Shown: positions 46,219 to 58,016 of the stretch, in pieces | How the letters are laid out: every line of letters begins with the position of its first letter | How positions within the stretch are numbered: position 1 is the first letter of the stretch | Assembly (NCBI GenBank): GCA_051530055.1 | Contig: CM121341.1 | Span: 10,478,001-10,542,000, forward strand | Direction: 5' to 3' | From: Neoechinorhynchus agilis | Lineage: Eukaryota > Acanthocephala | Length of the DNA stretch: 64,000 nucleotides | The notes under the pieces: model-generated | The model's input: the letters and a program-made list of their open reading frames with translations, nothing else | What the model was told of the DNA's origin: nothing | The model's database searches: none | Program-made: the position numbers and the translations under genes

Positions 46219-48012
46219 TTATTCCCACAAAGCCTGAAGCATTTCTTCAGTGAAATCATCGACTGGAATTTTGAAACTGTCATTTATATCAATTGTTGGT
46301 ACCTCTGGCTGCTTATATTCTAACAGATCGTCTTCTTCAACTACAATATCAAAACAATCCGTGTTTTGGATCATATCAAAAATTTCTTTGTATTCCTCCG
46401 TACATTCTAAGCCGTCCGCATATAGTCCGTCGGACGATAACTTAACCCCAACCAAATAATCTTCTTCCACTTCAATTACTGGCTTTAAAACACTGAACCA
46501 ATCCGGGAGCTCTCTCATTCCAGTCAACAACTTTTTCCTTTTTGTCATATATCCTATCGCGACCTTAAAATTATCATTATCGTCCTTTCTCGATTTCGAT
46601 TTTTTCTTCGATATCGACGACAATATACCCGATTTCTTGCGCTTCTTTACCTTTTTGCAGAAATAATTGCAGTGTCCCAAATCTTCACGCTCAAAGAAAT
46701 TCAATTTCAAGACATTCTGTGGATAATTTATGGTTGGATTAACGTAGAGTGCATCTAGTATTTTCAAGTATTTCTGATTGAACTTTGCTAAAATCTGCCT
46801 GCATTCATTGACTTCATCGCTGGCACCATATCTACGTTTCATATTCGTATAACACATTGGACAATCCATATCATCGCTATCGCCAGTCAAAGCACCGGCT
46901 TTGAGTACAATATCGGCGTGAAAGTTGGTTAAAATGTGCTGACAATATGGGCATTTGTACCAAATCTCTACCCCGGGCCCAAGCTTCGCTTCATCGGGAT
47001 CAATAGTATGACTGTCGAGCTTAGTCCGCATCATCTTGAGTTTCACCCGAAGAATATTAGCAGCCAAATGTGGGTATAGCTGGTAGTAGGTGTACCGCTT
47101 CAATTTCATTCCATGCGCCGGTAAACGTTTTTTGCGCTGTTGAGCTTCCTCTTCGGTCACCTTCACTCTTACCGTTCGAATTTTTGTCCTTATAATATGA
47201 TCCCGGATCAAAAATGCTAATCCTTTCCGAACCTGATTTAGATGAAGTCCGCACATATCGGCGAGATCAACATCTCGTATGCAAGGATACATGATCAAAT
47301 AATCAATCAAAATCCAGGTATCAATACTTGGAAAATTATAACGAACAGTTGTACGAAGTGCATCTGCAACCTCGCGATCCAATCGAACAATATCGACCTC
47401 TTGTCTATCTTCTTTTTCGTTTTTCGTGTTTTCACCCTTTTCAGGATCCGTGACCGTATCTCCCTTCGATGTCTCTGGTTCCTTTAAATCAATCGTTTCG
47501 TCTGTTTCCTTAGCGATCCTTCGGAGTTTTGGAAATGTGAATATAGGATCAACTTCTAAGTTAGGCTCAACAAATATCATTGAACGTTTACACCAATTCA
47601 ATGGAGGATATTCTCTCTTGGGCGTAACTATTTCACAGGAATGATCTTCGTCGTCCGAAGAATCGACTTCTCCGAGTGAAGGGACCATTAAATCATCACC
47701 AGAGTCTTTACTTACTACTCCTGGTTCAACTTTTATGTTTCGAATAGGGCTCTTGGGTTTGGAAACTCTACTTCCGGTGCTATGAGAACTCACTGCCGTC
47801 GAAGTTTCCACGCATTTCTTGCTAATTTCAAGCAGACCACTGAGTATTGTCAAGGTACCTTGCGCCTTTAAGCTTCTGGCTGGGAGCCGAGGGATACAAG
47901 GCGCTGCACATTCTCCACGCATACGTTTTGCTCCGGAATCATCAATGCATGGTTCTTGTTTGATTTCGGCATAAGCTCGTTTCGATCCCTTATTCTCAGC
48001 TACGGAATCCAT
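46219..48012 (-). CDS. GTF2E1: General transcription factor IIE subunit 1 (TFIIE-alpha)
   Basis: Single exon, 597 residues against 439 in human. TFIIE-alpha bridges RNA polymerase II and TFIIH during promoter opening. Residues about 205-290 are the extended winged helix (VRLDREVADALRTT, IDYLIMYPCIRDVDLADM, VRKGLAFLIRDHIIRTK). LKRYTYYQLYPHLAANIL follows. The zinc ribbon has C354-x2-C357 (CPYC) and C384-x2-C387 (CPMC). A helix (CRQILAKFNQKYLKIL) comes next, and an acidic C terminus (residues about 555-597) ends in a TFIIH-binding-type segment. The unusual part is the 200-residue N-terminal extension, which is disordered and contains IKQEP and IKVEP, both matching the SUMO consensus. The start at 48012 is the first ATG. 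A tttcag acceptor lies about 25 bases upstream. Confidence 0.95.
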   Translation of the reverse strand: MDSVAENKGSKRAYAEIKQEPCIDDSGAKRMRGECAAPCIPRLPARSLKAQGTLTILSGLLEISKKCVETSTAVSSHSTGSRVSKPKSPIRNIKVEPGVVSKDSGDDLMVPSLGEVDSSDDEDHSCEIVTPKREYPPLNWCKRSMIFVEPNLEVDPIFTFPKLRRIAKETDETIDLKEPETSKGDTVTDPEKGENTKNEKEDRQEVDIVRLDREVADALRTTVRYNFPSIDTWILIDYLIMYPCIRDVDLADMCGLHLNQVRKGLAFLIRDHIIRTKIRTVRVKVTEEEAQQRKKRLPAHGMKLKRYTYYQLYPHLAANILRVKLKMMRTKLDSHTIDPDEAKLGPGVEIWYKCPYCQHILTNFHADIVLKAGALTGDSDDMDCPMCYTNMKRRYGASDEVNECRQILAKFNQKYLKILDALYVNPTINYPQNVLKLNFFEREDLGHCNYFCKKVKKRKKSGILSSISKKKSKSRKDDNDNFKVAIGYMTKRKKLLTGMRELPDWFSVLKPVIEVEEDYLVGVKLSSDGLYADGLECTEEYKEIFDMIQNTDCFDIVVEEDDLLEYKQPEVPTIDINDSFKIPVDDFTEEMLQALWE

Positions 48013-50715
48013 TATAAAATACGTTTGTAAATCTGAAAACTATGGTGAACGGAAAAGTAGCGAGCGAACGATATTATATTGAAATCGTATTTGCAAGGCA
48101 AGGTTGAATAGCTACTGAACACATACACAGCGGTTTGGATGTTAGTCGCGCAAACAAATGCAACGTGATAAACACTTTACTTATAGGTTTAATCAAATTG
48201 GACGATAAAATGTTGATCTTTAGATTTTTAAGGTGCAGTTAATTATAATATTTTCGTTCCTTATAAAAAGATTGACGATTTAATGGTCACTTTATTGCTT
48301 TCCTTTTATTTTCTACATTATTAAACGTTCTGCTCAAAATGTCTTTAATTCAGTTCGTTTAGAATTTCCTTAAAGGCAAATGAAACTTTCCAATCTAAAA
48401 GTGAGTTTAGTTTTCCCTTCTTAAAAACTTTATATACTGATGAAATATATTATTCTGAATGTGTATATAAAGTTTAAATATCATTATCTGCATTTCAACA
48501 TTCTCAAATCCTGAACGTATCTATAGCCGTTTCAGTTTTCTCGGCACAAAACGAACGACTCCACTCGATTAACTAACTTCTATCTACGATAACGTTACCT
48601 TATGTAGTCACAGCGGTAATAATGTTGATCATCTTAGAAAATACTGATCAGCGTATTAAAAACAATTTTCTTACTCTATTGTAGAAAATGAGCAATACAG
48701 AGTAACGCGTATTTTCTCTCTCCCGTATTATTGTCAAAAACACAATTTTTGATTTGGAAAACAAAACCAATTTCCTTGACGATAATGACGCTTGAATCTT
48801 TTTAACATTTTACTATCGAGAATCAATGAAGTCTAACATCGTATAAATTTACCTCATTCGATTGTTAATCAAGATTAATTTCTAATACAAAGACATCGAA
48901 TGATTTTGAGTATTGCTTGAATTTCCTTTCCTGCAATTATCCATTTAGTACATTAGGAAAACACGAAGCTCTCGCGAATTGTCGAATATATAACCGCGTA
49001 TTATCTGTTACACCGAGTTGAAATTATACTTCATAAGATTAGCCAATGTTTTAGTAAAGGCTTTTTGATAAGCTCGTTGTTATTGCTCCAGTTGCCGCCG
49101 ATTAAATAATTTATTGCTCACGTAAACTGTAGTGGTTTTGAACGCAAACATTTACACACGAATCAACGGTTCACATAATTAGTGTTCACGAGATTCAGAA
49201 GATAAATTGATGTCCAAGAAAAGCCTCCTCATAGGATAAATTGTTAATTCCTTAAAATATATGCATGTGAATTTAAGCTGAATTACTCTGGCTATAATGT
49301 CAAATAACGAAATTATTATCGTCTGAAATTGCTGAACACATCATCCATTGGAATGATCAACGTAAACAGTAATGACTCAATGGCACGATGTTTTTTAGAT
49401 TGCCAAACCTTCTGCGGAACTATTTTTACGGTTTACTTAAAATATTTCTTTATATGTTTCGATAATTGTTTTCAAATAACTATTTTTAAATTGTTTTTGA
49501 AAAGAATCAAGATGATTTATTTTTGCTCAGTATTCTAAACTGAAAATCAATAAAAAAAATGGAGGTAATTTTTTGTCGTATTTGGTTAGTTTTTATAGTT
49601 GGTATTATGTCCAAAAAATGATGATCTATAGCTTTCAGTTAGAGTTTCAACTAAAAATTTAAACTCAATAATCGATAATCTTGAAAAATGTTCCTTTTTA
49701 AAAAAATTTTAAATATGAGAGTTTAGTACAAATTTTTGAGCATATCAGTATCAATGCTTATCGATTTTATTAGTCTTTGGTTTCAATTTGTGGGTTCTAA
49801 TCAAACAAAGAGCTATTTAATCAACTTAACCAACATCAATGAAGCGAACCCCATGCAAAATACTCCATATCAATCCCAGGTTTGATTCCACTGACCAATT
49901 ACAGAGCAGAGTTTATGTTTATTTCCACTTCCTTTGAAAAAATATTTGCGATTACAAACAAGTAAAAAGATGCAATTTTTATGTTGCATTTGCGACCACT
50001 CGCGATTTAATGTTAATAACTTTTTGCGACCACTCGCGATTTAGTGTTAATAACTTTTATCAAATTTAGCCCTATTCAACTGTTAATTCTTTATATTAAT
50101 TCCTTTAAGTCCCTCAACCTAATTTGCACTTCAAAGGCGTTCTTTATTCTAATAATAAACTTGCAGAAATGTACAAAATATCTGTATTTTATGTGTTCAA
50201 GCAACCTTGTCCTCATGGTGCTTAAAGGTATAATCTCCTTTATAGCGAATCGAATGGTAGTTGTCTATTGGGACGTGTGGATAACTAGTTTATTTTGCAA
50301 TACTTGTCCCCGATGCGCTGAATTAGCAGGCTAGAAATCTTATCGATATATTTAAATGTCCAAAAATCCCAATATTTGCACAACTTTGGTGAGTGTCATC
50401 GACAATATTCGGGTTGCGGAATACCCCAAGTTGTCTTCTGTCGAAAATTCGATTGAATGTCTATCGATGAGTATTTAATATTGGACAGTGAACGGTTATT
50501 CCCTTTTAATCCATCTAACACCGCTATGTTTTTAAAAACAATAATCGTGATCGATTGTAAATATCGTAATGTGTTTGGTTGGTCAGGTAATTGATAACTT
50601 TTCAGTTTAAGCATCCTGAAAAATATCAACCTTTTCGTCGATTTTAGTGATTCTATTATCATGCATTTTATTCTGATTAAAAGTTAATTATTTAAGAATT
50701 ATTGTATGTCGAGTA
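48013..50715. other. 2.7 kb AT-rich intergenic region
   Basis: No coding frame or structured RNA could be supported. A short direct repeat (tttgcgaccactcgcgattta) occurs twice at 49,985 and 50,024. This is otherwise ordinary AT-rich filler. Confidence 0.45.
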
Positions 50716-51003
50716 TTTTATAACTGATGATGAGCCCGACGAGGTTCGAAACGTCTTTAATAAATTATCAATTAATAATTATTCTTTTGGTCTTCACTCA
50801 GTAAATAATTTTTTATTAAAAACCTTTCCAAGCTCATCGAGTTCATCATCAGTTTGCTTGTTAGTTTTCTCAACTGTGAATGGGAGTTAAAAAAACTAAC
50901 AAACAAACTGTTGATGAACTCGACGAGGTTCGAAACATTTTAATAAAAGAATATTTACCAGGTGAAGACTTAAAGAATAACCCCAGTACCTCACATATCG
51001 ACA
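50716..51003. repeat. Two nested H1 hairpin copies
   Basis: The half-element aactgatgatgagcccgacg is followed by a second copy whose arms are cactcagtaaataattttt and tatttaccaggtgaagact. The loop region contains gtttgcttgttag and ctaacaaacaaactgttgat. The right end carries the family flank in reverse (ccccagtacctcacatatcg). It looks like one copy inserted in or beside another. Confidence 0.75.
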
Positions 51004-51509
51004 TTTTTATATTATTCGTTTTCACAATTTTTATAATTACGATTCTTAATCTCGGGTTATTGCATTCAATCGATACCGACAGGTGAATTAATAAGGCTCC
51101 TGCCACAAAATTTGGATGCATTTTAAAACATCTATTAAGCAAGAGTAATATAATTAACTCTGATGTGAGAGCGGACATTGATTAGTGGCGTGGGAAAAGA
51201 ATTTGTTTGATGGTCTTCGCCAGTGAATTCGCACACTTAAATTAGCCTGTCGAAAAATCTTTATATTAAATTCTTTTCTCGATAAGACGCTTTTATATTG
51301 CCTTTAATTAAATCAACAGGGGATTAGATACTGTATATTATATTACCTGTATTTTCTGATAAATGAGTGTCGGTTATTTTCTTTGAAAAATATAAGCAAA
51401 CCAGAGTTAATATTCTACAAAAACAGGCATTTTATAAATTCTTTTTTTAAAATCGTACAAAAAGTATTGACAAGTAATATGGAGTTTTTGTTTTTAAAGC
51501 AAGCGCCAT
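51004..51509. other. Spacer before the EMI1-like gene
   Basis: AT-rich, likely containing the 3' UTR of the minus-strand gene. No other feature was seen. Confidence 0.4.
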
Positions 51510-52253
51510 TCAACATCTTCTTATTCTTCCTTTCGAAACAGTTTTCTTTGGTTTAGATTCGAGTGGTTGAATGCAAGGCGAGAATGGATGATAATCTGAG
51601 AAACAAAGAGTACAGTAACTAATTCCGCATGATCGATATCCACATTGTCCACGTTGATGATCCATGTCCTCCAAAGACCTCCGCCTGCATTTTGGACATC
51701 TCCAACATCTATAGTTGCGGTCTGAATGTAAAGTGCCGATTAGATTAAAATCAATTTGTTCAATCTCATTGCTCTTCTTTTTCTTTTTTACTGGCACGCA
51801 ATTATGAAGCGTCGACGAGAGAACCGGTGCGTCGATATTTCGCTTCCGTTTTTTGCCTTTTGGTCCAACATTTTCCTTGTTTTCATTGTCGATAATTTGG
51901 TGTTCTGGTTCTTTAGGTACCCTCCATTTTCTCTTTCTCGACCGTTGAGCAGTACAGTTTTCTTGGCAGATTTTCTTTTGAAACATTTGAGAAATATATT
52001 CCGGTGGAGGAATAGTAGGAAGAGACATTCTTTGTTGACGACTAAGTTTAGATACAGGTTTAAACTCTTGCAAGTCATCAGCTGTTCCTAGCGAATCGCG
52101 TTGACCTCGTTTTCTTGCAGTAGTTTCTCGAGATATTCCGTGTCTTACGACAAGAGCAAATAATTCTTTGGATGAATCGAAATCCACTGTGTTCATTGAT
52201 CTAAGGTTCACAAGGTTCATTTTAGTAGGTAATAAGAAAGTGCGATAGACCAT
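51510..52253 (-). CDS. EMI1/Rca1-like APC/C inhibitor (FBXO5/FBXO43 family)
   Basis: 247 residues. The C terminus is the zinc-binding region of EMI proteins: C183, C186 and C189 (CWRCPKC), C204, C209, CGISYCTLC, a histidine and C227, followed by a basic tail ending GRIRRC. In EMI1/EMI2 this domain and an LRRL tail block ubiquitin chain building by the anaphase-promoting complex. Upstream are a KEN box (NENKENVG, residues 123-130) and a D-box-like RDSLGTADD (residues 52-60), both degrons or APC/C-binding motifs. Residues 130-165 are strongly basic (nuclear signal). I see no F-box, so either an upstream exon is missing or the protein has lost it. The tail is C-terminal RRC instead of RRL. The call rests on ZBR spacing plus the motif set. 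Confidence 0.75.
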   Translation of the reverse strand: MVYRTFLLPTKMNLVNLRSMNTVDFDSSKELFALVVRHGISRETTARKRGQRDSLGTADDLQEFKPVSKLSRQQRMSLPTIPPPEYISQMFQKKICQENCTAQRSRKRKWRVPKEPEHQIIDNENKENVGPKGKKRKRNIDAPVLSSTLHNCVPVKKKKKSNEIEQIDFNLIGTLHSDRNYRCWRCPKCRRRSLEDMDHQRGQCGYRSCGISYCTLCFSDYHPFSPCIQPLESKPKKTVSKGRIRRC

Positions 52254-55050
52254 TAGCTTGGGATATCTACCTGCAGCGATGCGCGTTTGCTGCAGCCAAT
52301 CAGAATGCGAGAAGATACATAAAAGCCTAATTAAGTCGTATTAACTGCTTGGAATTGGAATATTTTTGCGGTGCATTTAAATGGTATATTAAGATTGTGC
52401 ATTAGGAATTAAGACACTGCTGTTAATTTCCCAGGTATGCATTTAAAGCAAATTATTTAATCTTCTTAGCTCTAAAACTCCTATCTTAAATAATGCTCAG
52501 TCAAGTACTAACTGACATGTGAACATTGAATGATATCTTTGGCTCGTGGGCAGCACTATCATTTTGCATTATTCCTCAAGCAAAAAAGACGGTAAACGGG
52601 TGTCAAATTATGATCATGTTATGCGATCATCTATTCATTGTCAAGCGACATAAAGAACACGCCCCATTGTTTTCGTCGAAGGTAAAGAATTGCTTTGAAC
52701 CGTGTGAAATTTCGCAGGTAATCGCTACGTAGGATCATAAATTTACGATGAAAGATTATTTATCCGATTTTTTACAATTCTTTTTCGCAATCTGTATTTA
52801 CTTTAATTATGCGATTATTTATACCTGCATGCCGCGATGATATCAAGGAATTGACCTTTCTAAAAATCAATTGATTTGTTAACTTTTTATGAACAATTTT
52901 CGTTGACCGAAAAAAACTGTCAAGGAAAATCGAAAATATTTAACACCACGAAATATTTAGTTAACTAATTTGGACATAATTGCTCGAATCTTTGACACCT
53001 TGTGATGATGTAATCGATTCGGCGAGTTGAGGAAAATTTAATCATTGAGACAATTGGTTTTTGATTAAATATCTTGCTGTTTTTTGCACCCAAGTAATAA
53101 AGGTGCACAATAAAATTAACTGATCGCTGATTGCCACTCACTGTTTACCTTTGCAACGCAAAATGAATGTAAATGAGACGGCAATAGAAACTGAAAATGA
53201 AATTGCCTTAATTTTATCTGATATAATGGCTATAAAAATGGTTCGATTTTGAACAAAGGATACGCCGCTTCGTAATCTTCGTCTTGCATGGTTCATGCAA
53301 CGTTGCCTATTTTTTAATTGAACGTCACAATAGATAACAAAATTTAATTATTGACTAATTGATCGGTATATGTCAACGGACTAAATTTTTAAGGAAATTA
53401 TAATACCAATTTAAAATTTAAGTAATCTAATTGTTTTCGAGTCTAGGCCTGTTATATTTTATATGAATTTACTTCTGAGCCGATTTATCTGCAACGATTT
53501 CATTTGAGTGAGGTTTAAAATGCGAAATTTTTCGCCTTCTGAATTTTCTTCCCAGAGGTTAGCATTGTACCCGTATCTTCTTATATTAAAGAAGTCGAAG
53601 AGAAAATAGGCACTATTTGATCGTATTTTTTGCAAAGAAACAACCTTTACACTAGATTGCCATTTGAAATCAGAAATATTTAACAAAAATGACAAGGCAT
53701 GCTGAATGCCTTCTTCCTCTTAGATCAAATTTCGAGCATACTTTAGTGACCACTGTATCCGTGAAAACAAACCATCTGACTATTACATGATTGGAAATGA
53801 TTACGATTTCATAAGCTGTGGTTCTCTCATTCGCTGAATACTTGATAATCCGATAAAACGGCACAGAAAATCTCGCGGTCTTTACTATTGAAAGATTTTA
53901 CACAATGCTTTGTTTGTATGATAGCGTCTCTTATATTTTAGTGAACGTTTTGCAGATTTCAAAACGTCAATGGTTAGTTCATCTTTGGACCGCAGAACCA
54001 TTTTAGTCACTTGACCGTTATCCGAATAAAAATTCATTTGGCCGTTGTCTTTGAAGTCCACTTCGTTCGTATTCATTGGAAACTCTAACTGCTTCTAAGG
54101 GTTCATCGTTGCTGGTATTTTCATGCAATCCAAGAAATAATCGTCCATGAAAAGCTAGTCTCGGGCAAAATATAGGGCCGTTTAAGTGCTGCTCGACGGT
54201 CACATTCAACGATTAGTACAATTTGCAAAAAAACCAATTCTTGTAAAGGGATTTGGGTTTAAAAATATGTTTATCCTTTCAAGTTTGCGTTTGTAGAAAA
54301 CTAAATAAAATCCTAGAAAAACTGTAGTTTCAGATTGAAAAGATGAAATTAAAATGCAAATAGCTATCCTGTTCGCGTCGCGAAGTTTGTTGAGGCATAT
54401 TGACCCTCAAGGTTATAAAAATGTCTTCCTATCCCTTTAATGCCCAATATGGTACAGATTGAGGTCGAATAATAATCGAGAAAGATTTAGATCTGTCTAT
54501 CAATCTACGTTTCACAAAACTCAAAGTACCGTAAACTCCGGTTTCTCTGCTCGGTTATAATTTTAAAACCCGGCCACGGCTTTAGTTTGAATATTTACTT
54601 TTGACGAAATTGTCAAAAGCGATTGCGAAATCTAGAGTCGTTCTGAAACTTAAAATCCATCTTATCAACAATCATTGCTGTGATCGAAGGCTTTTATACG
54701 TATAACATCAACCATCGAATTTCTGTCTCCATTAGTGACTGAAAAACGTTTAAGTCCAAAAGCGAATCCCAGGAAAATCTCAATGGCGTTGATGATTAGA
54801 TTTATGACACAGAGCTCTTTAATTAAATTTTAGCGTAATCCATGAAGTGCACTCCTGTTCATTCAATAATCTCTAAAACCTTTTAAGCGGTGAGTAAAGC
54901 ATCTTTCTCTAGAAGCATTTCAATTTACAGCTATGCCATTTATTGATTTGCGGTTCATGCTTCTCAAAGATGGTACATTTTCGCGTGATCTCCATGGAGT
55001 TTAATTTAAACAGCCATCATCTGTCTCTTCCATTCTAACTCGAAATCTAG
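52254..55050. other. 2.8 kb region with unresolved coding traces
   Basis: Mostly AT-rich. On the minus strand between 54209 and 53459 there are four adjacent frames: MNVTVEQHLNGPIFCPRLAF, then NGQVTKMVLRSKDELTIDV, then IKYSANERTTAYEIVII, then a last one. They overlap in different frames and may be a decayed or intron-rich gene. I could not assemble it or name a family. The stretch before 55051 should hold the 5' exons of the CNG channel, but none could be fixed. Confidence 0.35.
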
Positions 55051-56967
55051 GAAACCTATAAAAATGGCGATTAGTGAGAACAGCGATTTCTACTTTTACT
55101 GGACTGCTGTCCTCGCTGCCGTTTATATCTACAACAGTGTCGCAGTAATTGGCAGAGTTTCATTTCAGGATGTCAATTTCCGATACCGAACCGTTTGGAT
55201 TGCGCTTGACTCCGTATCGGACATCTTTAACCTTATTGACTGCTTTATTCAAAGTCAAAAAAGTGAGTGGTCATTCTTATCGTAATCGCAACTTTTTGTT
55301 CATGTAGTCTATTTTGAACAAGGATTACCGGTATCGACGGAACTTTGGCGACACTACATCAAATCTAGAAATTTCATGTGGGACTTAGGAGCAGTGCTTC
55401 CAATCGATTGGATTGCTTGGGCAATCCTTATGATGATTAATAATGACAGGGCGTTTCCTTTAGCCGTCGCGTACCGCCTTACTAAACTCTTAAGGCTTTA
55501 TCGACTCACACAATGGCTCAAGCTCGCAAAAGTCAGATACAATTGTCCTCATGTCATTCAGCTTGTCGTTTTTGGCTGCCTTATTCTATTTACCGCCCAC
55601 TGGAACGCTTGCATTTATTTTCTGTTTAGCAGAATGGTTGGAATCGGACATGATTTGTGGACGTTTCCGTCGGATTATCTAGACGATAAAGTAGAGAACG
55701 CGTAGGTCATTCTAAAGAAGATAAAAAGCATAACATTGAATTTTAATTTTTAAAACATCGCAGGAACATAAACGGAAATCATTCTTTTTCACATAGTGAT
55801 CAATTCTGAAGTAGATGTTGCATTTTTATTCAAATTTTAGTTCACAGATTTCAACTCAAGAGACTAAGATTTATGTCTATTTTCCAATAACCCGTCCTTC
55901 GTGTTCTCTACTACAATAGCAAAATAAAAAGTCTCTTACAAGCATATATCTACTGCTTTTATTGGGCTCTTTTAATAATCACAAACCGTAGTAAAGTTCC
56001 TCCACCCATTACGGACACTGAAATGATGTTCATGACGATTAATTTCATTTTCGGACTCTTTGTAGTTGCCACAATTGTAGGAAACGTTGCAGAAGTTCTG
56101 AAACAAATGGGAGCAGAGGCGCAATATTTTAGAGATAAGATGGAGAAATTGAAGCGATATTTGAAACAAATGGGAATTACAAAAACTCTTGCGGATCATA
56201 CGATGGGATGGCTAGTTCACGTTCGAGATCACAAAGGTTTCGAAGCAGATCATATTCCCGAGGAAACTCCTGAAAGGATTAGAAACGAGATGATGATTAT
56301 GGCTAACTTTGACCTGGTGAAAAATGTTCCTCTTTTTAATAGCGTAGAAGAAGTTTTTCTGAAAGCCATTACTGTACGGTTACACTTGGATGTTCTTAGT
56401 CCGGGAGATTTCATTTGCCAACGCGGTGAGATTGGTCGAGAAATGTATATCATCAAGAATGGCAGCGTGAACGTTCTTATCGTAGGTGATGGGCAGGATA
56501 ACGTTCGCAAAGGATATGAGGATTCGTTGGACGTTGCAGAAAGTCATGTTGTGGCGACTTTAAAAAATGGAGCTGCTATCGGCGAGCTAAGCATCTTGAA
56601 CATTCCTGGTAGCAAATATGGAAGTCTACGAACTGCGACTGTCCAGTGTGCCACATATTGTGACCTTTTAACTCTCGGAAAAGATGATCTTTGGGATGTT
56701 CTCAAAGATTACCCGTCTGTTCGTTCTATTTTGGTTGAACGAGGGACACAAATATTGAGGAAAGACGGCCTTATTGTAGAAGACAGATCGGAAATGGCTG
56801 AAAATATGCTTGAAAAAAGTGAAGAAGTAAATTACATTAAGAAGATTAGAAGAATGTTCGCTAAAGTGCAAAGCATGCGATCCATCTATGAGGATTTCCT
56901 TGTTGATTTTCATGATAAAACCAAGGAATTGCACGAGCGATTGAATAAAAAGGAAAAGAAAGATTGA
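55051..56967 (+). CDS. Cyclic-nucleotide-gated cation channel subunit (5' incomplete)
   Basis: Exons 55051-55262, 55308-55701 and 55920-56967 join in frame (introns of 45 and 218 nt). Order: S1 (FYFYWTAVLAAVYIYNS), S2-S3 (WIALDSVSDIFNLIDCFI), and S4 (YRLTKLLRLYRLTQWLKLAK). S5 (VVFGCLILFTAHWNACIYF), the pore loop, S6 (NFIFGLFVVATIVGNVAEVL), a C-linker and a cyclic-nucleotide-binding domain follow. The binding domain has PGDFICQRGEIGREMYIIK, GELSILN and the phosphate-binding Arg in SLRTATV. The tail is a coiled coil (IRRMFAKVQSMRSIYEDFL). The pore reads YCFYWALLIITNRSKVPPP, so the TIGE filter of CNGA subunits is replaced by NRSK. A ctag acceptor precedes 55051 and upstream exons (cytosolic N terminus) are not identified. 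It could be a modulatory subunit. Confidence 0.93.
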
Positions 56968-57945
56968 ATTCTTGATAAAAGAAATTGTACTCCTTAAAAT
57001 GTAGTGAACTTATCACTGTGTATTATCTGCTTAAATGGCGAAGTCCCAGAATTTAATCCTTTTTTCGGTTGCATTATTGACCACACAATGCACGAAATTT
57101 AGACTTTTAATGAACATAAATGACTGACGGGTTTATATCGTAAAATATTTAAAATAAATCAAATATTTAATGCCCGAGACTATGTTCACCGAAATTCTAA
57201 CTTGATTATATCGAAGGATTTTCTATGTTCTCATAGGTAACTGTTGCACACTACCCAGTTTGTTCTGTCATTTTCATTCGCCAGGTTGGAATAGTAGACT
57301 GGGGAATAAAGCGTATTTAGGCATACGATTGTGATTGTGTCTCCGAAATATCGAATTTAATAAATTCATTCAACTTTCCCGCCATAAAAAAACATGAACA
57401 ATTTAATCTTCAAACACTTTTCCGTCATAGTATGTTTCCTTTGCAAAACAGGAAAAAAATTAAACTCCGAAGAGTCACAATTCGAAAAAGTCTTTAATGA
57501 AAAATATTCTTAAAAATCGGTTTGCTACTTTAGAAGGCGGAGTCGATTTTGAGAGCTAAAATTGGATGGATAATATTTTGCGGCTAATGCAGGTACCACA
57601 ATTTGCTTTGAACAAATCGAATTTAAGGTCGGGACGTCGTTCGTTTGGTCAATAGGAGCGCGAAGTTTTCGTTATCTAGCGAATTTAAAGTTTAATACGT
57701 TAATTTAGGAGGATAGCCACGATATTCGTACTCCGTTTTTCTCTTGACATCTATGAAAATTGCGGTAAGGTCGTTATAATTGAAGCATCTTTAAAAACGT
57801 TCTCCTTGCTTGCTACTTCGTTTCAGATATCGTGATAAAAGGAAATCGCTTGAGAGGAAAAACTTCAGTGCGTTCGCATCGTTATTTTGAGCGTTTGAAG
57901 TTTTAACTTATTTTAGGATTTTGTGGTTGAGGAAAAAAGGAGACG
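56968..57945. other. Intergenic region between the CNG channel and tRNA-Gly
   Basis: AT-rich. Around 57,335-57,420 there are phrases (ctccgaaatatcgaatttaa and cgccataaaaaaacatgaac) related to the old foldback sequences near 30.8 and 40.1 kb. No gene was seen. Confidence 0.4.
57933..57938 (-). terminator. Pol III T-run terminator of tRNA-Gly
   Basis: Six consecutive T on the minus strand, eight bases after the tRNA discriminator base. This is the usual RNA polymerase III stop. Confidence 0.8.
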
Positions 57946-58016
57946 TGCATTGGCCGGGAATCGAACCCGGGTCTCCCGCGTGGCAGGCGAGAATTCTACC
58001 CCTGAACCACCAATGC
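57946..58016 (-). tRNA. tRNA-Gly (anticodon GCC)
   Basis: 71 nt including the discriminator A. Read on the minus strand, the acceptor arm pairs GCATTGG with CCAATGC. The A box is GGTTCAGGGGTAG and the anticodon loop is TGCCACG with anticodon GCC. The B box is GGTTCGATTCC. It is nearly identical to the standard animal tRNA-Gly-GCC, has no intron, and a T-run follows. It looks functional. The plus-strand frame crossing it is an artefact. Confidence 0.98.
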
